64,000 nucleotides of DNA from JBLZUR01 sp048565625 (GCF_048565625.1 NZ_JBLZUR010000002.1:1922001-1986000); one strand, 5' to 3'. Counted from the first letter of the stretch, positions 37,853 through 47,026 are shown. Notes: generated by a model from the letters alone, not told the origin. A program made the numbers and translations.

Positions 37853-39055
37853 ATGCCTTCCAAGTTGCGCTATGGTGCGTTCATCGGCCCTCATCACCCT
37901 ATGAACGAAAACCCGACCCTCTGCTTGCAACGAGATCTCGAGCTTGCCGAGCACCTCGAATATCTCGGCTATGACGAAATCTGGTATGGTGAACATCACT
38001 CTGCGGGTTGGGAGACGATTGCCAGCCCGGAGGTGATGATTGCAGCCGCAGCGGAGCGCACGAAGCGGATCAAGCTCGGCTCTGCGGTAAGCTCCGTGCC
38101 GTACCATCACCCCTTGATGCTTGCAGAACGCTACAGCCAACTCGATCACATGACGCGTGGGCGCACCATGCTGGGCATGGGACCGGGTTCCCTCGCCTCC
38201 GACGCCGAGATGATGGGGATCCCCGTCGCACGCCAACGGGATATGATGGACGAGGCTATTGACGTCATCACGCGCCTTATGCGCGGTGAGACAGTCACCC
38301 ACCGGACCGACTGGTTTGAGCTGAACAACGCGCGTATTCACCTGACGCCCTATTCGCGGCCGAGCATCGACATGATCGCCGCAAGTACCGTGTCGCCGAC
38401 GGGATCGCGGGCGGCCGGCCGGAACGGTATCGGGATGCTGTCTTTTGGCGCAACATCGTCGGCGGCGTTCGACGCGCTCTCCTCTAACTGGGCGATCTGC
38501 GAAGAGATCGCGCGCGACAACGGGAAGACCGTGGATCGGTCCAACTGGCGGCTGGTTGCGCCCATGCACATCGCCGAGACGCGCGAGCAGGCACGTCACG
38601 ATGTCCGTTTCGGCATCGAAGGCTGGGCGGACTATCTGCGCAATGTAGCCGCACTGCCGATCGTGCCCGGCGGCGGCGACGTGGTCGACGCGATGCTCGA
38701 CTCGCACATGGCGGTGATCGGCACGCCGGACGACGCTATCGCTCAGATACAGCGTCTGAAGAAGCAGTCCGGCGGCTTTGGAACGCTCTTGCTCTTCGGA
38801 ACGAACTGGGCAGACTGGCCGCAAACCAAGCGATCGTACGAGATGATTGCGCGCTACGTCATGCCAAAGATCGACGAAGCGCCGGATAATCGTATCATTT
38901 CGGAAGCAGAATGCCGTGCGGCGCGGCCGGAACTCGCCGGAAAGATTGGTGCCGCTATCCAGGACCGGATTCAGCGACACATCGCAGAGAAGGGAGAAAG
39001 CAACATCGCGCCGGAACTCATCGCCGCTCTACCCCCGAAAGCAGACGAAAGCTGA
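37853..39055 (+). CDS. Luciferase-like (LLM) flavin-dependent monooxygenase
   Basis: A 400-residue TIM-barrel flavoprotein of the bacterial luciferase family: GYDEIWYGEHHSAGWETIASP near 41-61 (quoted in part), IKLGSAVSSVPYHHPL, and LDHMTRGRTMLGMGPGSLASD near 99-119. It resembles the large LLM proteins annotated as limonene 1,2-monooxygenase or alkanal monooxygenase. It uses reduced FMN supplied by a separate reductase and oxygen to oxygenate a hydrophobic substrate. AGGAG precedes the start. It is the last gene of the operator C unit. Confidence 0.88.
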   Translation: MPSKLRYGAFIGPHHPMNENPTLCLQRDLELAEHLEYLGYDEIWYGEHHSAGWETIASPEVMIAAAAERTKRIKLGSAVSSVPYHHPLMLAERYSQLDHMTRGRTMLGMGPGSLASDAEMMGIPVARQRDMMDEAIDVITRLMRGETVTHRTDWFELNNARIHLTPYSRPSIDMIAASTVSPTGSRAAGRNGIGMLSFGATSSAAFDALSSNWAICEEIARDNGKTVDRSNWRLVAPMHIAETREQARHDVRFGIEGWADYLRNVAALPIVPGGGDVVDAMLDSHMAVIGTPDDAIAQIQRLKKQSGGFGTLLLFGTNWADWPQTKRSYEMIARYVMPKIDEAPDNRIISEAECRAARPELAGKIGAAIQDRIQRHIAEKGESNIAPELIAALPPKADES

Positions 39056-39158
39056 CGCTTACGTCGGCCTACGCACCCGCCGGGCTTAGGCGCTGATCGT
39101 TTCCACTGCAGCCCTGTTTCATCTTGAAGGGATGCAGCCTTTCAACATATTTGGTCCT

Positions 39159-39902
39159 TCAGTAAGGCGACTCCAAGCCGGACAGGACCATCTCGGCGTA
39201 GGTTTTTCCGATCTCCTCCGCTGAGATGTCGCTCCGACTCGGCCGAAACCACCGGTTTGTCCAGCCGATGACGCCGAAGATACCGTAGGCGACAACCTTG
39301 GCGGAGCCGATCCTCCGAAAACTGCCGTCGGCGAAACCTTCCTCGATGACGGTGATCAGGGCGTCCGTGGTGCGCTGGTTCATGGCGCGCATCTCCGCCG
39401 ACCACGCGGATCGCGCGTCACTCACATGTGAGAGGTTTTCTCGGATGTAGATGTAGAACAGAGGGTAGTGTTCGCCATACGACGTCATCAGCGCAGTGAT
39501 CATGTCACGCATTTTGCGGCGGGGATGAAGCTTGCTTCGCGATATCTTCAGGACAAGCTCAAGATTACGTTCGACAACGGCACGAACAACCTCGTCAAAC
39601 AGCTCTTCCTTGCTGCTGACATAGTGATACAGAGTAGACCTGTCGGTCTTCATCTCCTTCGCCAAAGCGGAGATGCTGGCCTTTTGGAAGCCAAGACGGT
39701 CGAAGACCCTGACGGCTGCCTCCGCTATTTCCCGACGCCGAGCAGCATAGGCGACGGGATCCGCCTCCGCCGCTGCACGACGTTTTTCGATGACGCTTTC
39801 ATGGCGGGACGATGCCTCGCTCGGCGGAAGGCTGGTCGGCTTATCGTTCGGCACCACGTGTCCACATGTTCGCTGATCCTTGGAAGCTCGATCGACTTCC
39901 AT
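39159..39902 (-). CDS. TetR-family transcriptional regulator
   Basis: A 247-residue protein with a long polar N-terminus and then the TetR helix-turn-helix (REIAEAAVRVFDRLGFQKAS, ISALAKEMKTDRSTLYHYVSSK, about residues 58-98). The rest is an all-helical ligand-binding domain. The real start may be the GTG codons at V16-V17, since the first 16 residues are not family-like. It is the only complete regulator gene in the catabolic island, so it is the leading candidate for binding the ACAACA-N4-TGTTGT operators. No copy of that operator precedes the gene itself. Confidence 0.88.
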   Translation of the reverse strand: MEVDRASKDQRTCGHVVPNDKPTSLPPSEASSRHESVIEKRRAAAEADPVAYAARRREIAEAAVRVFDRLGFQKASISALAKEMKTDRSTLYHYVSSKEELFDEVVRAVVERNLELVLKISRSKLHPRRKMRDMITALMTSYGEHYPLFYIYIRENLSHVSDARSAWSAEMRAMNQRTTDALITVIEEGFADGSFRRIGSAKVVAYGIFGVIGWTNRWFRPSRSDISAEEIGKTYAEMVLSGLESPY

Positions 39903-40027
39903 ATCCCGACACCAACCACAGTGGAACCATCAACGCGCGAACAGAAATAGCTTACGATCAGAAGAAGCGGATACGAGCGATGGCCGTGCCCCTCGGGTCT
40001 GCCGCCCTCCCCCACGCCCAGGCATCG

Positions 40028-40795
40028 TCAGTCCAGGATAGCGACAGCCCTTGTCCATCCCGCCGACGCACCCTTGATCTTCACCGGGAAGCACACGACG
40101 CGAAAACCCGTCGACGGCAGGCTCTCCAGATTGTGCAGCTTTTCGAGATGACAGTAGCCGATCTCTCGCCCAGCCTTGTGCCCCTCCCAGATCAGGTCGG
40201 CGTCGTTGCTCTCAGCGAAACGGCCAGCCGTGACCGTGAACGGCACGTCCCAACTCCAAGCATCGGTGCCCGTAACGCGAATCCCGCGGTTCAACAGGTA
40301 AAGAGTGGCTTCCCGGCCCATGCCACAGCCCGAACTCACGTAATTGTCCTGCCCGTACCGGGCACCGGCGGCCGTGTTGACGATCACGATGTCGAGCGGC
40401 TGCAGTTCGTGGCCGATCCGCGCCAGCTCTTCGGCAACATCCTGTGCCGTGACGATGTAACCATCAGAGAACCTGCGGAAGTCGAGCTTGACGCCCGGCC
40501 GGAAGCACCAGTCGAGCGGAACCTGATCGATCGTGATCGCCGGCGTACCCTGGTCCATGGTCGAAGCGAAGTGCCAAGGAGCGTCGAGATGGGTGCCGTT
40601 GTGAGTATTGAGCGTGATGTGCTCGATCGCCCATGCTTCTCCGTCCGGCATCGACTGCTTGTCGAGTCCTGGAAAAAATTGCTGCAGGGCCGGCATCGAC
40701 TGCTGGTGATTCACATACTCGATGTGCGGCGTGTAGCCCGGAGGATCGGACCTGACATCGTTTTCAATCGGGATGGAGAGGTCGATGATGTTCAT
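40028..40795 (-). CDS. Cyclase-family metal-dependent hydrolase (kynurenine-formamidase fold)
   Basis: A 255-residue protein of the cyclase family with the metal motif HNGTHLDAPWH (HxGTHxDxPxH, about 66-76). It has IVIVNTAAGARYG near 137 and GTDAWSWD near 180. Family members hydrolyse amide or C-C bonds of cyclic substrates (formylkynurenine, cyclic diketones) with Mn or Zn. Its start is three bases after the BKACE stop, so the two act in one unit, probably ring or diketone cleavage in the pathway. The substrate is not known. Confidence 0.82.
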   Translation of the reverse strand: MNIIDLSIPIENDVRSDPPGYTPHIEYVNHQQSMPALQQFFPGLDKQSMPDGEAWAIEHITLNTHNGTHLDAPWHFASTMDQGTPAITIDQVPLDWCFRPGVKLDFRRFSDGYIVTAQDVAEELARIGHELQPLDIVIVNTAAGARYGQDNYVSSGCGMGREATLYLLNRGIRVTGTDAWSWDVPFTVTAGRFAESNDADLIWEGHKAGREIGYCHLEKLHNLESLPSTGFRVVCFPVKIKGASAGWTRAVAILD

Positions 40796-40798
40796 GGC

Positions 40799-41737
40799 TC
40801 AAATCTCCGTACGATCGGCGCCCTTCAGTGCCAAGATGGCCCGAGCCTCCTCCGCCGAGGCGGGTTCACGGCCGAGTTCACGAACGATGCGGACGATCTT
40901 CTCCACCTGCTGTGCGTTCGAGTCGGCGAGAACGCCGCGCTTGATGAAAAGACTGTCTTCAAGGCCGACGCGGACATGGCCTCCAAGCAGAGCGGCTTGC
41001 GTGACGAACGGCATCTGATGCCGGCCTGCCGCGAGAACCGACCATTGAAAGTTCTCAGGACCGAACAGGCGATCAGCCACGCCCTTCATCAACACCATGT
41101 TTTCGAGATCGGCACCGATGCCGCCGAGAATGCCGAAGATCATCTGCACGAAGAAAGGGGGCTTGACGAGGCCGCGATCGATGAAATGGGCGAGGTTGTA
41201 GAGATGGCCGACGTCATAGCACTCGTGCTCAAATCGGGTGCCATGATCCGCGAGGCTCTCAAGGATATAGCGAATGTCTCGGAACGTGTTCTTGAAGATA
41301 TAGTCATCGGAATTGATAACGTAGTCGCGCTCCCACCCATACTTCCACTCTTCGACATGACGTCCGGCATCGAAGAAGGCGAAGTTGATGGAGCCCATGT
41401 TAAGAGAGCACATTTCCGGTCGGAACCGCATCGCGGCGAGCAGCCGTTCCGCGACCGGCATGGTCGCCGATCCGCCGGTGGTTAGGTTCAAGACTGCGCC
41501 GGTCCGCTGCTTCAGGGCTGGCAGGAAACCGTTGTAGATATCCGGATCGCCGGTTGGTGCTCCAGTCTCCGGAATGCGGGCGTGAAGGTGCAGGATGGCC
41601 GCACCCGCGGCGGCGGCGGCGGCGCCTTGGTCAACCATCTCCGCCGCGGTGACCGGCAGTGCCGGCGACATGGACGGCGTGTGCGCGCCACCGGTCAGGG
41701 CACAGGTGATAATCACCTTGTTCGCGTTGGTACTCAT
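40799..41737 (-). CDS. 3-keto-acid cleavage enzyme (BKACE, DUF849)
   Basis: A 312-residue protein starting at ATG 41737, with GGAGGAGG about nine bases upstream. It shows the BKACE features: VIITCALTGGAHTPSMSPALP at the N-terminus (quoted in part), the zinc-binding LHLHAR (about 48-53), NLTTGGSAT and FEHECYDVGHL. These TIM-barrel enzymes convert a beta-keto acid plus acetyl-CoA into acetoacetate and a new CoA ester without prior activation. Together with the cyclase-family hydrolase it offers a CoA-economical end of the ring-cleavage route. The substrate is unknown, as BKACE specificity varies widely. Confidence 0.9.
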   Translation of the reverse strand: MSTNANKVIITCALTGGAHTPSMSPALPVTAAEMVDQGAAAAAAGAAILHLHARIPETGAPTGDPDIYNGFLPALKQRTGAVLNLTTGGSATMPVAERLLAAMRFRPEMCSLNMGSINFAFFDAGRHVEEWKYGWERDYVINSDDYIFKNTFRDIRYILESLADHGTRFEHECYDVGHLYNLAHFIDRGLVKPPFFVQMIFGILGGIGADLENMVLMKGVADRLFGPENFQWSVLAAGRHQMPFVTQAALLGGHVRVGLEDSLFIKRGVLADSNAQQVEKIVRIVRELGREPASAEEARAILALKGADRTEI

Positions 41738-41805
41738 TCTTCTGGCCTCCTCCGGAGAGCGTGCCTTAGACAGGCATTGGACAAGTGCCCGGCATCGGGT
41801 TGGGC

Positions 41806-42606
41806 TCAATTCCCCGCTTCCAGCATCTCGTCGCGTGAAGGCGACGCCAAGGTCGTGTCTCCTGCCGTCATCCCGCCATCGACGGTGATCACCTGACCCG
41901 TCACATAGGCCGCCTCGTCGGAGAGAAGAAAGGCGATCACATTGGCGACATCCCGCGGCACCCCGAACCGGCGCATCGGCGTGCGATCGAGAACAGCCTT
42001 GGAAAAGCGCGGAATGCGGAACGCGATACGTGTCATCTCGGTTTCGATATAACCGGGATTCACAGCGTTCACGCGCACGCCTTGCTCCGCCAGCTCCGTG
42101 GCGACCGCGCGCGTGAACATGCCGATCCCACCCTTTGAAGCGGCGTATGGTGAGAGATTTGGCGCGGCGAATTGTCCCATGACCGAGCCGATGTTCACGA
42201 TTCCGCCGCGCTGACCGGCCAGCTGCCGAACGAAGTGCTGCGTCATCAGCATCGTCCCCGTCAGGTTGGTGTCGATCACCTTGCGCCAGGCATCCAGCTC
42301 CAGATCGACGAAGGCAGAGCGGATCGTGATCCCGGCCGAATTGACCAACCCGGTCACCATTATGCCCCGGCTGTCCAGATCAGCGAACAACTTGTCGCAG
42401 GCGCCCGTACTACAGACATCGAGGTAGACGCCTTCGGCGCTACCGCCCGCCGCAACCGCCTTTCCGGCCGTGACATCGGCAGTCGCCGGGTTATGGTCCG
42501 CGACGATAACGTGAGCGCCCCGTTCGGCGAGGACCTCGACTACGCCGGCGCCGATTCCCGAGCCGCCACCTGTCACGATGACCACATGTTCCGCCAGGCT
42601 CTTCAC
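41806..42606 (-). CDS. Short-chain dehydrogenase/reductase
   Basis: A 266-residue classical SDR with TGGGSGIG (residues 12-19), VNSAGITIRSAF, Ser in IVNIGSVMG, and YAASKGGIGM (Tyr-x3-Lys). The ADHNP after strand 2 suggests NAD(H). It overlaps the preceding esterase gene by 4 bases and belongs to the leftward operon esterase-SDR-BKACE-cyclase. It probably oxidises the hydroxy acid released by the esterase to the keto acid used by BKACE; this order is inferred from gene context. Confidence 0.9.
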   Translation of the reverse strand: MKSLAEHVVIVTGGGSGIGAGVVEVLAERGAHVIVADHNPATADVTAGKAVAAGGSAEGVYLDVCSTGACDKLFADLDSRGIMVTGLVNSAGITIRSAFVDLELDAWRKVIDTNLTGTMLMTQHFVRQLAGQRGGIVNIGSVMGQFAAPNLSPYAASKGGIGMFTRAVATELAEQGVRVNAVNPGYIETEMTRIAFRIPRFSKAVLDRTPMRRFGVPRDVANVIAFLLSDEAAYVTGQVITVDGGMTAGDTTLASPSRDEMLEAGN

Positions 42607-43517
42607 TGCAGGCGTTCCCCCGTGTGATCGCGCACGAACTGCCCGATCTCGGCGAGCGCCTCACGCGCCTCCGGAAGCCTGTCGGCATAGACCGGATAGA
42701 TATGGACCATCTTCGCGCCGACGTGAAAACGCGCGTCGACCCCCGACCGCAACGCAGCCTCGACACATAACTTACCGTCGTCGCGGAAAACCTCGATCTC
42801 GCCGGCGATGACCAGCACCGGCGGCAACCCCGTCCAGTTCCCGAACAGGGGCGACAACGTGGGGGCGGTTCGGTCACGATCGCCGCAATACGTGATGGCC
42901 ATCGACTCGAGCAGCTCGGTCGTGACAAGCGGATCAAGCGCTGCATTGCTGGTCCGGGATTCTCCCGACGCGGTAAAATCCGCTAATGGCGAAATGGCCA
43001 GGGCGCAGCCCGGCAGAGGAAGGCCGGCCTCGCGCACCTGCTGCAACGCAATTAAAGCAAGCCCGCCGCCCGCGCTGTCGCCTGACAAGGCGAGCTTGGC
43101 CGGATCGGATCCACGATTTAGAAGCCAGCGATAGACGGTCAGTGCATCCTCAACTGCGGCAGGATGCGCATTCTCGGGAGCGAGCCGATAGTCGACGAGC
43201 AACACTCGAGCACCAGTTGCCGCCGAAAGAAGACCGCCAAACGACTTGTAAGATGCCGCCGATCCCAACAGATACCCGCCCGAGTGGAAATGCACGACAA
43301 CACGACTGTTGTCCACTGACGCGCCGTCTGCCCAGATGCAGGACACCCCGTCCGCATCCGCATCCTCAAACCGCGTTCCCTCCGGGATCGGAAACTGCGC
43401 CAACCATTCCTCGAAGATGCGACGAAAGTCATCATATGTGTAATTCGGATCAGCAAGCCAGCTGGCCAGCAGATCTCGATTCATTTCAATCAGTTCATCA
43501 TGGGTAATGTCTGCCAT
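42603..43517 (-). CDS. Alpha/beta hydrolase, hormone-sensitive-lipase family esterase
   Basis: A 304-residue esterase: an oxyanion-hole motif HSGGYLLG in place of HGGG, the nucleophile elbow GDSAGGG near 155, and a terminal KMVHIYPVY with the likely catalytic His. ATG 43517 follows GGGAGAG; a GTG at 43535 is less likely. It is the first gene of the leftward unit starting at operator D. Together with a Baeyer-Villiger monooxygenase such an esterase would hydrolyse the ester or lactone formed. The coding region contains an exact copy of the island operator (43297-43312). Confidence 0.9.
   Translation of the reverse strand: MADITHDELIEMNRDLLASWLADPNYTYDDFRRIFEEWLAQFPIPEGTRFEDADADGVSCIWADGASVDNSRVVVHFHSGGYLLGSAASYKSFGGLLSAATGARVLLVDYRLAPENAHPAAVEDALTVYRWLLNRGSDPAKLALSGDSAGGGLALIALQQVREAGLPLPGCALAISPLADFTASGESRTSNAALDPLVTTELLESMAITYCGDRDRTAPTLSPLFGNWTGLPPVLVIAGEIEVFRDDGKLCVEAALRSGVDARFHVGAKMVHIYPVYADRLPEAREALAEIGQFVRDHTGERLQ
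43297..43312 (-). promoter_or_regulatory. Operator site G, ACAACA-CGAC-TGTTGT (exact), inside the esterase gene
   Basis: An exact copy, extended to GACAACA-N4-TGTTGTC, about 205 bp inside the esterase coding sequence and about 340 bp from site D. It could act as a roadblock or as the second site for a DNA loop. Confidence 0.5.
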
Positions 43518-43744
43518 CGCACTCTCCCGTGCCACTTCGGCGAGGCCTCTTACAGAGCCGTTCTAAACCTTTTCGAGGCCGCCTTTTTCAGCCAATATGC
43601 TGGTATCAGCCGTGGACAGCAGAGGCAAGCCCGTCGCAACACCATTGTTGTTGACTTCCTCAAGGCGCGCCCGTAGCTTTGCAGAATGAAAATGGAAATG
43701 CGTTCGGGGACAATGGTGTCCGGACGGGGAGATGGAGACAGAAT
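43518..43744. promoter_or_regulatory. Divergent promoter region with operator site D, GCAACA-CCAT-TGTTGT
   Basis: The operator (43636-43651, one mismatch) lies between the leftward esterase operon and the rightward monooxygenase operon. For the rightward unit TTGACT (43651-43656) and TAGCTT (43674-43679) stand 17 bp apart, the operator touching the -35. The leftward promoter was not resolved. Confidence 0.65.
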
Positions 43745-44839
43745 ATGCAAATCGGCCACCTGAACGTTATGCAGAACTGGCATAAGGATCTGGACGATTA
43801 CCAGATGTACCAGGGTGAAATCGATCTGGCGGTGGCCGCCGATGAGCGTGGCTTCGATTCGCTATGGTGCGTCGAGCATCACTTCGAAGATTATGGGCTC
43901 TGCCCCGACAACATCCAGTACTTATCCTACTTGGCGACGAAGACGAAGCGTGCGAAGCTTGTGCCCGGCGCGGTAATCCTTCCATGGAACGATCCGCTGC
44001 GCATCGCCGAAAAGATGGCGATGCTGGAGTACTTTGCTCCGGGGCGGGTTGGTCTCGGCATCGGCCGCGGCCTCGCCCGGCGCGAATATGTCGGCATGCG
44101 GATCCCGATGGAGGAGGCGCGCGGACGCTTCGATGAAGCCGCCCGCCTCGTTCTGAAGGCGCTCGAAACCGGCTACATGGAGAGCGACACCGCCCTCTTC
44201 AAACAACCGCGGGTCGAGATCCGGCCGCGGCCGCTCAAGAGCTATTATGACGACCTGAACTGCGTTGCCATGTCCAACGACTCCGCGCTGGCCGCTGCGG
44301 AGATCGGCGGCAGCATGATGACTTTCATTCAGTTCGCATTCTCGCGGCACCTGCCGATGATCAACCTGTACCGTGATCGCTTCCGTGAGGTGCATGGGCG
44401 TGAAGCGCCGCCGTGCACCCTCACCGATGTGACCGTCATCCACGAGGACGAGGAGGAGGCTCGCCGCCTCGCCTACGAACACATCGGCAACCACTACATG
44501 GCGGTGACCGACCATTATGAGTTCGCAGGCGATCACTTCAAAGGCATTCGCGGCTACGAATCCTATCAAACGGGTGCGGACCTGATCAAGTCGGCTGGTC
44601 TCGAGGAATCGCAGCGGACCTATATTGAGGCGCAGAACTACGGTACGCCGAAGCAGGTGATTGAGAAGTATCGCGAGCGTCTCGAACTCGTCGGAGAATT
44701 CAATGCCATGCTCGTGCTGTCGTTCGGCGGCATCTCCTTCGAAAACGCCCAGAACAGTCTTCGCGTATTCGCCGACAAAGTCATGCCGGAACTTCGCAAG
44801 ATGCACACCAACACGCGGCAGGCGTCGCAGGCCGCCTGA
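43745..44839 (+). CDS. Luciferase-like (LLM) flavin-dependent monooxygenase
   Basis: A 364-residue LLM flavoprotein: GFDSLWCVEHHFEDYGLCPD near 37-56, KLVPGAVILPWNDPLRIAEKM (quoted in part: VILPWNDPLR) and FAPGRVGLGIGRGLARREY near 101-119. The E-H-H triad of luciferase-type enzymes is present. ATG 43745 is used because family proteins start at this point (MQIGHLNVMQNW). It is a second, distinct flavin monooxygenase of the island and the first gene after the operator D promoter. It probably hydroxylates or cleaves a ketone with FMNH2 and oxygen. Confidence 0.88.
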   Translation: MQIGHLNVMQNWHKDLDDYQMYQGEIDLAVAADERGFDSLWCVEHHFEDYGLCPDNIQYLSYLATKTKRAKLVPGAVILPWNDPLRIAEKMAMLEYFAPGRVGLGIGRGLARREYVGMRIPMEEARGRFDEAARLVLKALETGYMESDTALFKQPRVEIRPRPLKSYYDDLNCVAMSNDSALAAAEIGGSMMTFIQFAFSRHLPMINLYRDRFREVHGREAPPCTLTDVTVIHEDEEEARRLAYEHIGNHYMAVTDHYEFAGDHFKGIRGYESYQTGADLIKSAGLEESQRTYIEAQNYGTPKQVIEKYRERLELVGEFNAMLVLSFGGISFENAQNSLRVFADKVMPELRKMHTNTRQASQAA

Positions 44840-45946
44840 TTGTCGGTTTCCGGGCGGCGACTGCTTCGTCGTCTGGACCTTGCATTGAACGACCGGCCGC
44901 TCGTACGCGACGCGGCCGGCAACGATGGGTTCGATGGCGTGGCCGAAGCAATAGAAATCAGGATTGCGCACCTCCCGGCGGGGCACGTCCGGGGCAGCGA
45001 CTTTCAGCAGGTGGCCGCGCGCCTTGCCGACCCAGGCCCGACCGAGGTCTTGGTACGGAATGAATGGATGTCGCTCGATCCTTACATGCGGCTGGGTTTG
45101 ACGGGACAAGACGGCTACGTCTCGCCTCTGCAACCTGGCGATATCCTCGGCGGTCCCGCCATCGGGTTGATCGAGGCGTCGTCGGATGCAGGCTATCCGA
45201 TCGGAACGCGCGTTTTGAATCAGCTGGGCTGGCGTTCTCGTTTCGTCGCCACGCCCGCCGAGGCGGGTTTGGTCCGCATCGACGATGAAGATGTGCCACT
45301 TGAATGGCATCTCGGCCTGCTCGGTCTGACGGGTGTAACGGCGTGGATCGGCATAGAGCGCGTCGTGCAACCTGCGGCGGGGGAGACGATCTTCATATCC
45401 GGCGCGGCCGGCGCGGTTGGCTCGCTCGCATGTCAATTGGCCAAGTTGCGGGGCGCACGCGTGTTGGGATCTGCGGGAACCGCAGAGAAGATGACCTGGC
45501 TTTTGGAAGAAATCGGCGTCGATGCAGCCTTCAACCATCGGGAAGGTGGGCTGGAGACGTTCCTGGATGAACATGCGCCGGCCGGCGTCGATTGCTACTT
45601 CGACAACGTCGGAGGCCCGATGCTCGAAACCTTCCTTGGCAGGACCAGGCGCGGCGGACGTATTGGGCTGTGTGGAGCGATGTCGCAGTACGAAGGATCG
45701 GATTACCGTGTCGGTCCCGCCAACTTCTTCGCGGTGATCGAGAAGGAGTTGAAGCTTGAGGGGTTTAATGCATTTCTCCTGACGGGAGAGGAGTGGGCGT
45801 CCGCACAGGCCTCGCTCAAGCGCCTTGCTCAAGCCGGCGATATCCGACCTTGCCACGCTGTGGTCGGGGGAATTGAGAAGGTGCCGGAGGCTTTCGCACA
45901 ACTGTTCGAGAGCGGGCACCGTGGAAAGTTGATCGTACAGATATGA
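44840..45946 (+). CDS. NADP-dependent MDR oxidoreductase (prostaglandin reductase/curcumin reductase-like)
   Basis: A medium-chain dehydrogenase/reductase without zinc ligands. It has the signatures LSLDPYMR-like MSLDPYMRLGL near 75, GDILGGPAIG, the nucleotide motif SGAAGAVGSLACQLAK and YFDNVGGPMLETFL. Members reduce the C=C bond of enones with NADPH. The start is uncertain: TTG 44840 directly follows the preceding stop and gives 368 residues, about 35 more than the family norm, and no clear ribosome binding site marks a shorter start. It overlaps the next gene by 4 bases. Confidence 0.85.
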   Translation: MSVSGRRLLRRLDLALNDRPLVRDAAGNDGFDGVAEAIEIRIAHLPAGHVRGSDFQQVAARLADPGPTEVLVRNEWMSLDPYMRLGLTGQDGYVSPLQPGDILGGPAIGLIEASSDAGYPIGTRVLNQLGWRSRFVATPAEAGLVRIDDEDVPLEWHLGLLGLTGVTAWIGIERVVQPAAGETIFISGAAGAVGSLACQLAKLRGARVLGSAGTAEKMTWLLEEIGVDAAFNHREGGLETFLDEHAPAGVDCYFDNVGGPMLETFLGRTRRGGRIGLCGAMSQYEGSDYRVGPANFFAVIEKELKLEGFNAFLLTGEEWASAQASLKRLAQAGDIRPCHAVVGGIEKVPEAFAQLFESGHRGKLIVQI

Positions 45947-46872
45947 GCCGCGCGGCGGAAGTTGATCCTTCGCTTCGGACGCTGCTGAGCTACGATCGCG
46001 CACAGATCAGGGCACCAGCGTCGTGGAACGACGTGACGAAGTTTCGCGCTTTCCTGGACGCTCCACTGCTGGCGATCAAAGGGAATCCGGTCTCTAAGGT
46101 CCATGATCTTACCATTCGGGGGTCAGACGGAGATGTTCCGCTTAGACTGTACTATCCGGAACGGTCCTGCGAGGGTACACCCGCGACCGTCTTCATGCAC
46201 GGTGGTGGTTTCGTAGCGGGATCGCTCGACACGCATGATGCGCTGTGTCGCGCGCTCTGCCGCGCAAGCGGGTCGGTCGTCGTGGCTGTGCAATATCGCC
46301 TCGCACCGGAACATCCGTGCCCTGCGGCGTTGGAGGACTGTATGTCCGCCCTTCACTGGATCATGGCGCATGGCGGCGAAGAGCACCTCCGTACCGATCT
46401 GGTCAGTCTCTGCGGAGACAGCGCGGGCGGCTACCTCGCCCTGCGGATGGGCGCTGTCGTGAGGGATACCGGACTGCCGGTGCGGGTGGGCCATATCGGC
46501 CTGCTCTATCCTGTCGTGGACCCCGGTTGCGATACGTCGTCGATGCACGCTCTGGCCGAGGGTTTCGTACTCACGCGAGGTGCAATGAAATGGTTCTGGC
46601 GGGCATTTGCCGGCGAGCGAGAGCAGACAGCCGAATTGTCCCTGCTGAACCTCGATCTGTCAGGACTGCCGCCGGTATCGATGGTCATAGCTGGGTACGA
46701 TCCGTTGAAGGATGAAGAAGCGTCACTGGCCGACCGGCTTTCGGATGCGGGTGTCGTGACGTCGACGTTCTTCCACGCCGGAATGATTCACGGCTTCGCG
46801 AGCTTGCCGCACATTACTCCGGCAGCGGAAGTCGCGGTAAGTCAGATCAGCGCAGCGATGAGAGCGGGATGA
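45943..46872 (+). CDS. Alpha/beta hydrolase, hormone-sensitive-lipase family esterase
   Basis: A 309-residue esterase with the oxyanion motif MHGGGFVAG near 86, QYRLAPEHPCPAA, the nucleophile elbow GDSAGGYLA near 165, and a C-terminal GMIHGFASL with the catalytic His. It is the last gene of the rightward unit monooxygenase-MDR-esterase, with a 4-base overlap with the MDR gene. Only moderate similarity to the esterase at 42603-43517 is apparent, so the two probably act on different esters. Confidence 0.9.
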   Translation: MSRAAEVDPSLRTLLSYDRAQIRAPASWNDVTKFRAFLDAPLLAIKGNPVSKVHDLTIRGSDGDVPLRLYYPERSCEGTPATVFMHGGGFVAGSLDTHDALCRALCRASGSVVVAVQYRLAPEHPCPAALEDCMSALHWIMAHGGEEHLRTDLVSLCGDSAGGYLALRMGAVVRDTGLPVRVGHIGLLYPVVDPGCDTSSMHALAEGFVLTRGAMKWFWRAFAGEREQTAELSLLNLDLSGLPPVSMVIAGYDPLKDEEASLADRLSDAGVVTSTFFHAGMIHGFASLPHITPAAEVAVSQISAAMRAG

Positions 46873-46894
46873 TCAACAGCCTGCGATTGACCCC

Positions 46895-46910
46895 ACAACA
46901 GGCCTGTTGT
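46895..46910 (+). promoter_or_regulatory. Operator site E, ACAACA-GGCC-TGTTGT (exact, perfect palindrome)
   Basis: A perfect 16-bp palindrome in front of the BVMO gene. TTGACC (46887-46892) ends two bases before it, so the operator fills the promoter spacer. A weak TACGGT (46910-46915) or a better TAGAAT (46921-46926) could be the -10. Confidence 0.7.
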
Positions 46911-47026
46911 ACGGTTTTGGTAGAATGTTGACCTAGACCGTCGCAATGAAAAGATCATTGCGGTAAGGATTTCGCCAGTGCGACTGTGGCGTCGTGATGC
47001 TAAAATCAAAGTAAGGGCTTCGCAAG

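Noticed and set aside
39134..39150. An eighth operator copy (TCAACATATTTGGTCC)
   Set aside because: Only the left half-site matches, and it lies between two converging genes, where it would control nothing.
39812..41485. Long rightward open frame opposite the cyclase and BKACE genes
   Set aside because: It has no recognisable domain and lies antisense to two well-supported genes; it is a high-GC shadow frame.
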